Positions 32,943 to 40,893 of a stretch of 64,000 bases of DNA are shown here, piece after piece. Origin of the DNA: Rhodovarius lipocyclicus. GTDB taxonomy: Bacteria; Pseudomonadota; Alphaproteobacteria; Acetobacterales; Acetobacteraceae. Under the pieces are notes generated by a model. It saw only the letters and a program-made list of their open reading frames with translations, ran no database searches and was not told the DNA's origin. The stretch spans positions 1 through 64,000 of the forward strand of contig NZ_JAAABL010000004.1 of assembly GCF_009900765.1 (NCBI RefSeq), read 5' to 3'. The position numbers and the translations under genes were made by a program. How positions within the stretch are numbered: the first letter of the stretch is position 1; every line of letters begins with the position of its first letter.

Positions 32943-32963
32943 GGGTGTGATATAAGCATATCC
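32943..32963. promoter_or_regulatory. Shared hisI / Zur-like promoter with candidate Zur box
   Basis: The 21-bp gap contains GATAT-AAGC-ATATC (about 32948-32961), an AT-rich dyad in GC-rich DNA. Alphaproteobacterial Zur boxes are AT-rich dyads of similar type, so this could be an autoregulatory operator. The match is by eye and the spacing is unusually tight, as any promoter elements must lie within coding sequence. Confidence 0.4.
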
Positions 32964-33446
32964 ATGCAGGATCACAGCCATGGGCACGGCCATGCCCATC
33001 ACCACCATCACGCCCCGCTGGACACGCAACTAGCCCAGGCGGAAACCCTGTGCCGCCAGCGCGGCGCACAGCTGACGCCGCTGCGCCGGCAGGTGCTGGC
33101 GCTTGTGCTGAAATCCGAGAATCCGGTGGGGGCCTATGCGCTGCTGGACCAGCTGAAGGCCGAACGGGCCGGTGCCGCCCCGCCCACCGTGTACCGCGCG
33201 CTGGATTTCCTGCTGGAACAGGGGCTGATCCATCGGGTGGAGCGGCTGAACGCCTTCGTCGGCTGCGCCACGGCCGGCGAGCAGCACGCGCACCAGTTCC
33301 TGATCTGCCGCAATTGCGGCACGACGCGGGAATTGACGGATGCCGGGATCGAGGCCGCGTTGCGCGCCGCGGCGGGCAAGGCCGGCTTCACGGCGCTGAA
33401 GATGACGGTGGAGATCGAGGGGCTGTGCGGGAATTGCGCGGGGTAA
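32964..33446 (+). CDS. zur: Fur-family metalloregulator, probably Zur
   Basis: The 160-residue protein begins with a His-rich stretch (HSHGHGHAHHHHH) and then the Fur winged helix (LTPLRRQVLALVLKSENPVGAYALLDQL, PPTVYRALDFLLEQGLIHRVE). Structural zinc motifs CRNC and CGNC are present. The GAYALLD and RLNAFVGC regions match Zur better than Fur, so a zinc-uptake regulator is likely. No znu genes are in the window. It is divergent from hisI, a zinc enzyme, which could be a direct regulatory target. Confidence 0.85.
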   Translation: MQDHSHGHGHAHHHHHAPLDTQLAQAETLCRQRGAQLTPLRRQVLALVLKSENPVGAYALLDQLKAERAGAAPPTVYRALDFLLEQGLIHRVERLNAFVGCATAGEQHAHQFLICRNCGTTRELTDAGIEAALRAAAGKAGFTALKMTVEIEGLCGNCAG

Positions 33447-33449
33447 CCC

Positions 33450-33824
33450 CTACATCACCCGGAACGCATCCCTGATCCGCCGGATCTCGCCGCCGGCCAC
33501 CACCATCACGTCGAATCGCACCCCGGCCGCGCCATGTCCGGGGTTGTCCGCCATCCAGCATTCCGCCGCCGCCAGCAGCCGCGCTTGCTGACGCGGGCCG
33601 AGGGCATAGGCCGCCTCGGCCAGGCTGGCGCGCGCCTTCACCTCGATGAAGGCCAGCAACCCCGCATGCTCCGCCACCAGGTCGATCTCGCCCGCGGGCG
33701 TGCGGCAGCGCCGTGCCAGCACCCGCCAGCCCTCCGCCGCCAGGGCCTGGGCGGCGGTCTCCTCCGCGCCCCGGCCCCCGGCCTCGGCGCGCAGGCCCCG
33801 TTCAGCCCTTCGCCAGGACGGCAC
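33450..33824 (-). CDS. YraN family (UPF0102) endonuclease-fold protein
   Basis: The 124-residue protein has the restriction-endonuclease-like core RCRTPAGEIDLVAEHAGLLAFIEVKAR, in which D, E and K form a nuclease-type site, and the C-terminal RFDVMVV. YraN proteins have no firmly known function. The GTG start lies inside the upstream threonine aldolase gene (23-bp overlap), so co-translation is likely. Its end faces the Zur-like gene end 3 bp away. Confidence 0.88.
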   Translation of the reverse strand: MPSWRRAERGLRAEAGGRGAEETAAQALAAEGWRVLARRCRTPAGEIDLVAEHAGLLAFIEVKARASLAEAAYALGPRQQARLLAAAECWMADNPGHGAAGVRFDVMVVAGGEIRRIRDAFRVM

Positions 33825-34869
33825 GGATGATGGTCAGCGCTTCCTCGATCTGCGGCGCCGTCACGTCCAGATGCGTGCAAGCCCGCACCCGCCCGCCGAG
33901 GCCCGAGATCATCACCCCCTGCGCCCGCATCGCGGTCTGGAAGGCATCCAGCGACAGGCCGGTGTCCTTGATGTCGAAGAAGACCAGGTTGGTCTCCGGC
34001 TCCTGCACCGCCACGCCCGGGATCTGCGACAGGCCACGCGCGAGGGCGCGGGCATTGGCGTGGTCGTCGGCCAGGCGCTCGACGTTGTGGGTCAGGGCGT
34101 AGTCGCAGGCGGCGGCGCAGATGCCGGCCTGGCGCATGGACCCGCCGAGGCGCTGCTTCCAGCGCCAGGCGCGGTCGATGAACTCGGCGCTGCCGCACAG
34201 CACGGCCCCCAGCGGCGCGCCCAGCCCCTTGGTGAAATCCAGCCACACGCTGTCATAGGAAGCGGCCATCTCAGCGGCCGAAATGCCCGCGGCGACGCAG
34301 GCATTCATCAGCCGCGCGCCGTCCATATGGGTGGCCCAGCCCTGCTCATGCGCGATCAGGGCGACGGCGTTCAGCAGCTCGATCGGCCAGACGGCGCCGC
34401 CGCCGATATTGGCGGTCTGCTCCACCTCCAGCAGGCGCTGGGGGGGCGCGTAGCGGGATTTCGGGCGGATCGCCTGCCGCAGCTCATCGGCGCTGAACAT
34501 GCCGCGCGGGCCGCGCAGGGGCATGATCTGCACGCCGGTCAGCGCGGCGTGAGTGCCGCCCTCGCTGTGCAGGATGTGGCTGGTCTCATGCGCCACCACC
34601 TCATCGCCCTTCTGGCAATGGGTCAGGATGGCAATCACGTTGCACATGGTGCCGGAGGGCAGGAAGATCGCCGCCTCCTTGCCCATCAGCGCCGCCATGC
34701 GGTCGCACAGCGCGTTCACCGTCGGGTCGTCGCCATGCTGCTCGTCGCCCACCAGGGCGGACATCATGGCGTCCTTCATGGCCGGCGTTGGGCGGGTCTG
34801 GGTGTCCGAATACAGGTTGATGCGGACAGGGGGCGCGCCCGGCGGCGGGCGGAGGGGTGCGTGTACCAT
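33802..34869 (-). CDS. Threonine aldolase family PLP enzyme
   Basis: The 355-residue protein begins INLYSDTQTRPTPAM, the typical start of low-specificity threonine aldolases, and has the PLP-Lys in WLDFTKGLGAPLGAV with HMDGARLMNA upstream. It cleaves L-threonine/allo-threonine to glycine and acetaldehyde, or related beta-hydroxy amino acids. It could feed the glycine cleavage system seen at 49-53 kb. The ATG at 34869 is chosen; a longer frame adds non-family sequence. It is divergent from the membrane protein gene. Confidence 0.92.
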   Translation of the reverse strand: MVHAPLRPPPGAPPVRINLYSDTQTRPTPAMKDAMMSALVGDEQHGDDPTVNALCDRMAALMGKEAAIFLPSGTMCNVIAILTHCQKGDEVVAHETSHILHSEGGTHAALTGVQIMPLRGPRGMFSADELRQAIRPKSRYAPPQRLLEVEQTANIGGGAVWPIELLNAVALIAHEQGWATHMDGARLMNACVAAGISAAEMAASYDSVWLDFTKGLGAPLGAVLCGSAEFIDRAWRWKQRLGGSMRQAGICAAACDYALTHNVERLADDHANARALARGLSQIPGVAVQEPETNLVFFDIKDTGLSLDAFQTAMRAQGVMISGLGGRVRACTHLDVTAPQIEEALTIIRAVLAKG

Positions 34870-34937
34870 ATCGTGACGGTAGCGCGGCCCCGCGCGCCAT
34901 GGCATCCCCTGCACACCCAAAATCAGGAGCGATTCGC

Positions 34938-35489
34938 ATGGCCGGACACGGCGCGCATCATGGTGGTGAGAACAAGGGCGTGGCCCTGCTGATCTCGGTG
35001 CTGGCCCTGTTCCTGGCCGTAGCCGAGATGGGGGCCAAATCCTCCCAGACGGAGGCGCTGAACGCCAATGTCCAGGCCGCCAACCTCTGGAGCTTCTTCC
35101 AGGCCCGCACCATCCGCCAGACCACGGTGCGCACGGCCGCCGAGGAAGCGGAGCTGATCCGCACCGACGCGAACCGCGAGACGGTCGAGGCCCAGCAGCG
35201 CCGCTGGCGCGACACCGCCCAGCGCTGGGAAAGCGAGCCCGAGACCGGCGAGGGCCGCCGCGAACTGACCGCCCGCGCCCGCGCCGCCGAGGCCCAGCGG
35301 GATGTGAGCCTGGCCCGCTACCACATGTTCGAATACGGATCGGGCGCGTTCCAGGTGGCGATCGTCGTGGCCTCCGCCGCGATCATCACCGGGGTGGGGC
35401 TGATGATCTGGTTCGCGGGCGCGCTGGGGCTGGTGGGCATGGCGCTGACCGGGCTCGGCTTCTTCGCGCCGACATTGATCCATCTGTGA
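34938..35489 (+). CDS. DUF4337-like membrane protein
   Basis: The 183-residue protein has a His-rich start (MAGHGAHHGG), one N-terminal membrane segment (GVALLISVLALFLAVAEMG), a charged helical middle probably forming a coiled coil (~45-125), and two closely spaced C-terminal spans (VAIVVASAAIITGVGLMIWF and the following Gly/Leu-rich segment). This matches DUF4337 proteins of unknown function. AGGAG lies eight bases before the ATG. Its 3' side holds a GC-rich dyad before the convergent glutathione peroxidase gene. Confidence 0.82.
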   Translation: MAGHGAHHGGENKGVALLISVLALFLAVAEMGAKSSQTEALNANVQAANLWSFFQARTIRQTTVRTAAEEAELIRTDANRETVEAQQRRWRDTAQRWESEPETGEGRRELTARARAAEAQRDVSLARYHMFEYGSGAFQVAIVVASAAIITGVGLMIWFAGALGLVGMALTGLGFFAPTLIHL

Positions 35490-35579
35490 ACGGTGGGGGC
35501 GCCGACCGATCGGGGTCCAGGGCCGCTACGGTCCTGGCGAGGTTGCCCGAGGGGCTGAGCCCCTCGGCCTTATACTCCC

Positions 35580-36125
35580 TCAGGCCCGCAACGCCTGCTC
35601 GACCGCGCGCAGCAGTTCGGGCGAATCCGGTTCCAGCCGGGTGGCGAAGCCCTGCACCCGGCTGCCATCCCGCCCCACCAGATACTTGTGGAAGTTCCAG
35701 CGCGGCGCGCCGCCGCCCTGGCTGGCCAGCCAGCGGAACAGCGGCGTGGCCTGTTCGCCGCGCACATGGCAGATGGCGGCCAGCGGGAAGGTGATGCCGA
35801 ACATGGTGTCGCAGAATTCCCGCACCCGCCCGGCTTCCGTGCTTTCCTGGTTGAAGTCGTTGGACGGCACGCCGAGCACGGTCAGCCCCTGGCCCTCGAA
35901 CCGGTCGTGCAGGCGCTGGAGTGCCGCGTATTGCGGGGTGAAGCCGCAGAAGCTGGCGGTGTTCACCACCAGCAGCACCCGCCCCCGCCAGGCCGAGAGC
36001 GGCAGGTCGCCGCCCTCCAGCGCCGGGATGGTGAAGCCCCAGGCGGCGGTGCCGGCGGGGCTGGCCTGGGCGGTGCCGGCAGCAACGGCCGCGGCGGCGA
36101 TCATCAGGGCGCGTCGGTCAACCAT
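35580..36125 (-). CDS. Exported glutathione peroxidase family protein
   Basis: The 181-residue protein begins with a signal-like segment (DRRALMIAAAAVAAGTAQASP), possibly Tat-type from the twin Arg. The GPx core follows: NTASFCGFTPQY with a peroxidatic Cys rather than selenocysteine, GVPSNDFNQES with the resolving-site Gln, and WNFHKYLVGRDG. It reduces peroxides, probably with thioredoxin-like donors in the periplasm. GGAGGAA precedes the ATG. It overlaps the upstream molybdoenzyme gene by 8 bp, suggesting a shared transcript. Confidence 0.9.
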   Translation of the reverse strand: MVDRRALMIAAAAVAAGTAQASPAGTAAWGFTIPALEGGDLPLSAWRGRVLLVVNTASFCGFTPQYAALQRLHDRFEGQGLTVLGVPSNDFNQESTEAGRVREFCDTMFGITFPLAAICHVRGEQATPLFRWLASQGGGAPRWNFHKYLVGRDGSRVQGFATRLEPDSPELLRAVEQALRA

Positions 36126-36780
36126 AACGTTCCTCCAGCCAGGGGTCGGCGTTGTTGTGATAGCCCCGCACCTCCCAGAAGCCGGGCTGGTCCTCGGCCC
36201 GGAATTCGATGCGGGTGATCCATTTGGCGCTTTTCCACAGGTACAGGTGCGGGATGACGATGCGCGCGGGCCCGCCATGCACGCGCGTCAGCGGCTCTCC
36301 GTTCCAGTGGGTGGCGACGAAGCATTCCGGCCGGGCGAAGGCTTCCAGCGGCACATTGGTGGTGTAGCCGTCATAGCTGTGGAAGACGATATGTTTCGCC
36401 TCCGGCGCGGGCCGCGCCATCTCCAGCAGGGTCAGCGCGCCCACCCCCTGCCAGGTGTTGTCGTAGCGGCTCCAGGCCGTGACGCAGTGGATGTCGTTCA
36501 ACCATTCGTGACGTGGCAGGGCGTTGAACGCATCCCAATCCAAGGCCAGACGGTTCTCCACCAATCCCTCCAGCCGCAGGCGCCAGCGATCGGGGCGGAT
36601 ATCGGGCTGCACGCCCAGATCCAGCACCGGGAAGTCGCCGACCAGCCGCTGGCCGGGCGGCAGGCGCTGTTCGGGGGTGGCCGTGGTGCCGGTGATCAGC
36701 CGGCCCTCGCGCGCCCATTCCTGCTTGCGGGCCACCAGCTTCTCGCGGCCCGGCGCCACCGGGTTGGAGGATTCGTCCAT
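36118..36780 (-). CDS. Sulfite oxidase-like molybdopterin oxidoreductase
   Basis: The 220-residue protein has the molybdopterin domain of the sulfite oxidase family: the Mo-ligand Cys in NDIHCVTAWSR, then VHGGPARIVIPHLYLWKSAKW. Its short length and lack of a signal peptide match the cytoplasmic group annotated as sulfite-oxidase-like oxidoreductases, not MsrP/YedY. The substrate is unknown. The ATG at 36780 has GGAG six bases upstream; GTG 36804 and ATG 36795 are less supported. It is coupled to a peroxidase gene, so a redox-repair role is possible. Confidence 0.88.
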   Translation of the reverse strand: MDESSNPVAPGREKLVARKQEWAREGRLITGTTATPEQRLPPGQRLVGDFPVLDLGVQPDIRPDRWRLRLEGLVENRLALDWDAFNALPRHEWLNDIHCVTAWSRYDNTWQGVGALTLLEMARPAPEAKHIVFHSYDGYTTNVPLEAFARPECFVATHWNGEPLTRVHGGPARIVIPHLYLWKSAKWITRIEFRAEDQPGFWEVRGYHNNADPWLEERYG

Positions 36781-36893
36781 GTCAGGCTCCGTCATGAGGT
36801 TCACATGCCATTCGCGGCGCAGGATACAAGGGTTTCACGGTATCATCCGAGGCGCGGGTCTGGCACTGTGGCGGTAATGTGAGGACCCTTCCC

Positions 36894-37880
36894 ATGCGCC
36901 GGCGATCGCTTCTGGTCCTCAGCCCGTCGCTTCTCCCTGCTGCCTTGTCCAGCCCAGCCCTGGCCCAGTCCTGGAACCCGCAGCGCACCCTGCGCATCAT
37001 CGTGCCGTTTCCCGGCGGGGGCACCATCGACCTGGTGGCGCGCGTGCTGGCGCCGATCCAGCAGCAGGAGCTGGGCCAGGCGGTGATCGTGGAGAACCGC
37101 CCGGGCGCGGCGGGGCTGGTGGGGTCGCGCTTCGCCTCCCGCCGGCTGGGGGATGGGCACACCATCCTGTGCGCGGGGCTCGGCTCCCTCACCGCGCCCT
37201 TCATGCGGCGCCGGCCGGGCTATGACCCGGAGCGCGATTTCCGCCCCGTGATCCTGCTGGCCTCGGTGCCGACCATCCTGGTGACCCGGCCGGGTTTCCC
37301 GGCCCGCACGGTGCAGGATTGGCATCGCCTGATGCAGGCGGCACCGCCCGGAAGCCTGGCCTATTCCTCGGCCGGGGTGGGTTCCGTGCAGCATCTGGCC
37401 GCCGAGCTCTACCGCTCCATGACCGGTGTCAGCATCACCCACATCCCCTTCCTGGGCGGGGCGCCCTCCTTGGCGGAGCTGGCGGCGTCGCGGGTGGATT
37501 TCAGCTTCGCCGATGCCGGCGCCGCGGCCCCCCTGGTGGAATACCGCATCCTGCCCGCCCTGGCCTTGGGCGGCAGGCACCGCATGTTGCGGTTTCCCGG
37601 CCTGTCCACCCTGGATGAGACGGTGCTGCCGGGCTTCGAGGCCAGCACCTGGTGCGGCTTCTGGCTGCCCGCCTCGGCCTCGGACGCGATGGCGGCGCGG
37701 TGGAATGCGGCCGCGAACAAGGCGCTGGCGCATGATGTGGCGGCGGAACGCATGTTCGCCGCCGGTTTCATCAGCGAGGGCGGCACCGAGGAGGCCGCCC
37801 GCGCCCACCGCCAGGCGGAAGCCCGGAAATGGCGCCGCCTGATCCGCGAGCGCAACATCCGCAGCGATACCGAGCAATAA
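36894..37880 (+). CDS. Tripartite tricarboxylate transporter substrate-binding protein (Bug/TctC family)
   Basis: The 328-residue periplasmic receptor has a signal peptide (MRRRSLLVLSPSLLPAALSSPALAQ), possibly Tat. The Bug motifs RIIVPFPGGGTIDLVAR, VIVENRPGAAG and YSSAGVGSVQHLAAE follow. Such receptors bind carboxylates or amides for TctAB transporters. No tctA or tctB gene is near, as is common for Bug paralogues in Acetobacteraceae and Burkholderiales. The ligand is unknown. It is divergent from the molybdoenzyme gene across 113 bp. Confidence 0.9.
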   Translation: MRRRSLLVLSPSLLPAALSSPALAQSWNPQRTLRIIVPFPGGGTIDLVARVLAPIQQQELGQAVIVENRPGAAGLVGSRFASRRLGDGHTILCAGLGSLTAPFMRRRPGYDPERDFRPVILLASVPTILVTRPGFPARTVQDWHRLMQAAPPGSLAYSSAGVGSVQHLAAELYRSMTGVSITHIPFLGGAPSLAELAASRVDFSFADAGAAAPLVEYRILPALALGGRHRMLRFPGLSTLDETVLPGFEASTWCGFWLPASASDAMAARWNAAANKALAHDVAAERMFAAGFISEGGTEEAARAHRQAEARKWRRLIRERNIRSDTEQ

Positions 37881-37892
37881 TCCCGGCGGGCG

Positions 37893-38729
37893 TCAGCGCC
37901 GCGCCGTGACCGGCGGAGCCAGGCTGCGCAGGAACAGCTCCACCCGGGGCCCCCAGGTCTCGCTGCCGTGCTCGTGGAAGAACATGTAGTGCCCGTCGGG
38001 TGCCGTGGGCGGCAGCACGGACATCTCGGCCACGCCGCCGGCGGCCGTGAAGGCATCGAACAGCGCGCCCGCCAGGGCCGGGGCGAAGAAGCTGTCATTG
38101 GCCGCGTACAGCCACAGCATGGGGATGCGCGCGGTGCGCCCGAAGCCGCCCATCGTCTCGACCAGGCGCGGGGCCGCGCAATTCTGCCGGGCGCGCCCGC
38201 CGGCCCAGCCGCCGCGCCCGCCCGCCACGTTGATGATGCCCGCGACCCCCGGCGGGGCCTCGGCCGCCAGGGCGATGCTGCCCCAGCCGCCCGCGCTCTC
38301 GCCCAGCACCACCGCCTGGGCGGGCGCGATGCCCGGGCTGCCCAGCAACGCCAGCAGCACGGCGCGGATGTCGCGCGCCGTCTCCCGCCCCACGCGCAGG
38401 AAGTCCGGGTCCTCGCAGGGGCCGAAGCTTTCGGCCCACACGCCGGTGCTGGCGCCATGGGCGCGGCGCAGCGGGGCCGCCACCACATAGCCCTGGGCGG
38501 TGAACCAGCGCACCGGCTCCGAATCGCAGGCCGCCGGCACCAGCTGGGCGCGGATCTCGGCGCGGGGCTGGGCGCCGTGGTTCAGCACCAGCAGCGGGCG
38601 CGGGCCCGGCTGCTCCGGGCGGCAGAGGCGCGTCTGCAACTGGCTGCCATCGGGGCCGGGCAGCATGAGCATCTCCTCGGCGGCCGCCGGCGCGGCCAGC
38701 AGCAGCAGCAGCGCCAGCAGGCGGATCAA
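37893..38729 (-). CDS. Secreted alpha/beta hydrolase, tandem paralogue 3 of 3
   Basis: The 278-residue protein has an N-terminal signal (IRLLALLLLLAAPAAAEE), the nucleophile elbow GESAGGWGS, the acid-side segment YAANDSFFAPALA and a catalytic-His segment DGHYMFF. It resembles the dienelactone hydrolase / Xaa-Pro-like esterase group and the two upstream paralogues. The start is a TTG overlapping the previous stop (TTGA). Periplasmic esterase or lactonase activity is likely; the substrate is unknown. It ends convergent with the Bug receptor gene. Confidence 0.85.
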   Translation of the reverse strand: MIRLLALLLLLAAPAAAEEMLMLPGPDGSQLQTRLCRPEQPGPRPLLVLNHGAQPRAEIRAQLVPAACDSEPVRWFTAQGYVVAAPLRRAHGASTGVWAESFGPCEDPDFLRVGRETARDIRAVLLALLGSPGIAPAQAVVLGESAGGWGSIALAAEAPPGVAGIINVAGGRGGWAGGRARQNCAAPRLVETMGGFGRTARIPMLWLYAANDSFFAPALAGALFDAFTAAGGVAEMSVLPPTAPDGHYMFFHEHGSETWGPRVELFLRSLAPPVTARR

Positions 38730-39559
38730 GGAAAGGCCTCCGTCACCAGCGGGCCCCAGATGGCGCTGCCACCCCGGCCGAAGAACAGCCCGTGGCCGTC
38801 GGTCCCGAAGGGCGCCGCCGCGACGAAGCGCGCCTGCCCGCCCGCCGCCGTGAAGGCCGCGTGCATCCGCCGCGCCAGCTCGGGCGCGAAATAGCTGTCA
38901 TTGGCGGTATAGACCCACAGCATCGATGCGCGCGCCGTGGCGCCATAGCGGCCCGCGGCCTCCACCAGCCGGTCCGGCGCGCAGTTCAGGTTGGGGATGT
39001 TGTCCACATGCCCGCCCCGGCCGCCCGCCATGTTCACATAGCCCGCGACCTCGGGCGGGTTCCGCGAGGCCAGCGCGATCGTCCCCCAGCCGCCGGCCGA
39101 TTGCCCCACCACCAGCACCGGGCCCGCCGGCACATCCGGGCGGGCGGCCAGGGTGGCGATGGCCGCGCGCATGTCCCGCGCCGCCTCCAGCCCCGCGCGG
39201 ACGTAATCCGGCGCGTTGCAGGGGCCGAAACCCTCCGCCCAGTTGCCGCCGCTGGGGCCATAGCCCCGGCGCATCGGCATCGCCACCGCATGGCCGCGCG
39301 CCAGGAAGAAGCGCACCGCCTCCGCCTGGCAGGAGGCCGGGGTCATGGATGGCCGCCGCGCCGCGTTGGGCGGCGAGCCGTGGTTGATCAGCACCAGCGG
39401 GCGCCGCGCCCCGCCCTCGGGCAGGCACAGCCGCGCCTGGATCTCCACCTGGCTGCCATTGGCCTGGGTGACCGGGATGGGCAGCATCTCGCCATCGGCG
39501 GCGGACAGGGCACCGGGCGCGCAGGCGGCCAGCAGGAATAGCAGCGTGAGCGCCCTCAT
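38726..39559 (-). CDS. Secreted alpha/beta hydrolase, tandem paralogue 2 of 3
   Basis: The 277-residue protein has a lipoprotein-like or Sec signal (RALTLLFLLAACAPGALSA, in which Cys13 follows LAA and could be lipidated). The nucleophile elbow is GQSAGGWGT, the acid-side segment YTANDSYFAPELA and the His segment DGHGLFF. Shared phrases with its neighbours (INHGSPPNAA, GHAVAMPMRRGYG) show recent duplication. The start and stop both overlap neighbouring genes by 4 bp. Confidence 0.85.
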   Translation of the reverse strand: MRALTLLFLLAACAPGALSAADGEMLPIPVTQANGSQVEIQARLCLPEGGARRPLVLINHGSPPNAARRPSMTPASCQAEAVRFFLARGHAVAMPMRRGYGPSGGNWAEGFGPCNAPDYVRAGLEAARDMRAAIATLAARPDVPAGPVLVVGQSAGGWGTIALASRNPPEVAGYVNMAGGRGGHVDNIPNLNCAPDRLVEAAGRYGATARASMLWVYTANDSYFAPELARRMHAAFTAAGGQARFVAAAPFGTDGHGLFFGRGGSAIWGPLVTEAFP

Positions 39560-40389
39560 GGCGGAAATCCCTCCAGCATCGGGCCCCAGGCGGCGGAGGC
39601 GCCCTCGGCGAAGAAGAAACCGTGGCCATCCTCGCCCCAGGGCCCGGCCAGCACCAGCCGCGCCTGGCCGCCCGCCCCGGTGAAGGCCGCGTGCAGCCGC
39701 CGCGCGAAGCCGGGGCCGAAGAAACGGTCATTGGCGGCATAGACCCACAGCATCGGGGCCCGCGCGGTGGCGCCATAGCGGGCGCCCGCCGCCAACAGGC
39801 GCTCCGGCGCGCAGCGGGGGCCGGGCAGCCCCTCCATCACGCCGCCCGGGCCGCCGCGCCCGGCCGCGAACAGCACATAGGCGGCGACACCGGCCGGATT
39901 GTACGCCGCCAGCGCCAGCACGCCCCAGCCGCCGGCCGAATGGCCGATGACCAGGGCCGGGCTGTGCGGCACATCCGCGCGGGCCTGCAGCGCCTCCAGC
40001 GCCGCGCGGATATCCCGCGCCGCCTCATGCCCGGCGGTCAGGTAATCGGGGTCGGCGCAGGGGCCGCTGCTTTCGGCGAAGGCGCCGCCGGTGGCGCCAT
40101 GGCCGCGCCGCAGCGGCAGCCCCACCGCATGGCCGCGATCGAGGAAATACCGCACCGCCTCATCCCCGCAGCCCGCGGGTTCCAGCGCGGCACGGAAGGC
40201 CGGGCCCGCCGTGCCGTGGTTGATCAGCACCAGCGGCCGGGTCGCCCCGCCATCGGGCAGGCACAGCCGGGTGACGATGCCTTCCCCAGCCACGCCGGGG
40301 ATGGGGATGCGCAGCGCGCGTTCGGTCGCGCCAAGGGCCGGCGCGGCCGCCAAGGCCCACAGGCCCAGCAGCAGCGCCGGCAGGCGCAT
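39556..40389 (-). CDS. Secreted alpha/beta hydrolase, tandem paralogue 1 of 3
   Basis: The 277-residue protein has a signal peptide (MRLPALLLGLWALAAAPALGA), the oxyanion region LVLINHGTAG, the nucleophile elbow GHSAGGWGV, YAANDRFFGPGFA and the His segment DGHGFFF. It is the first of three consecutive paralogues downstream of smpB; its ATG overlaps the smpB stop (TGATG). Same family assignment as its two neighbours. Together the three may act on variants of one periplasmic ester. Confidence 0.85.
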   Translation of the reverse strand: MRLPALLLGLWALAAAPALGATERALRIPIPGVAGEGIVTRLCLPDGGATRPLVLINHGTAGPAFRAALEPAGCGDEAVRYFLDRGHAVGLPLRRGHGATGGAFAESSGPCADPDYLTAGHEAARDIRAALEALQARADVPHSPALVIGHSAGGWGVLALAAYNPAGVAAYVLFAAGRGGPGGVMEGLPGPRCAPERLLAAGARYGATARAPMLWVYAANDRFFGPGFARRLHAAFTGAGGQARLVLAGPWGEDGHGFFFAEGASAAWGPMLEGFPP

Positions 40390-40886
40390 CACTCGCCGCC
40401 CTTGTTGCGCAGGATGCGCGCCTTGTCCCGCTGCCAGTCGCGGGCGGCCACCGCCGCGCGCTTGTCGTGCTGCTTCTTGCCCTCGGCCATGCCCAGCAGC
40501 ACCTTGGCCAGGCCGCGGTCGTTGAAGTGGATGTCGAGCGGCACCACCGTGGCACCCTCTCGCGTCGTGGCCCCCGTCAGCGCCTGCACCTGCTTGCGGT
40601 GCAGCAGCAGCTTGCGCGGCCGGCGCGGCTCGAACTTCGCCATGAAGCTGCCGGCCTGCCATTCGGGGATGTAGCAGTTGAACAGCCACATCTCGCCGTC
40701 GCGCTCGCCGGCCCAGGCATCGGCCAGGGCGGCGCGCCCGGAGCGCAGGGACTTCACCTCAGGCCCGATCAGCTGGATGCCGGCCTCGAACTCCTCGCCG
40801 ATCTTGTAATCGAAGCGAGCCTTGCGGTTCTGGGCGGCAATGCCGTGGCTGATAAGGCCGGAGGCTTTTCTCTTCTTCGCGCTCAA
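40389..40886 (-). CDS. smpB: SsrA-binding protein SmpB
   Basis: The 165-residue protein contains ARFDYKIGEEFEAGIQLIGPEVKSL, WLFNCYIPEW and the basic C-terminal tail KKQHDKRAAVAARDWQRDK typical of SmpB. It binds tmRNA during ribosome rescue. The start is a TTG with GAGG upstream inside the end of dapA, so expression is probably low or coupled to dapA. No ssrA gene was recognised in the window. Confidence 0.95.
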   Translation of the reverse strand: MSAKKRKASGLISHGIAAQNRKARFDYKIGEEFEAGIQLIGPEVKSLRSGRAALADAWAGERDGEMWLFNCYIPEWQAGSFMAKFEPRRPRKLLLHRKQVQALTGATTREGATVVPLDIHFNDRGLAKVLLGMAEGKKQHDKRAAVAARDWQRDKARILRNKGGE

Positions 40887-40893
40887 ATGATCC

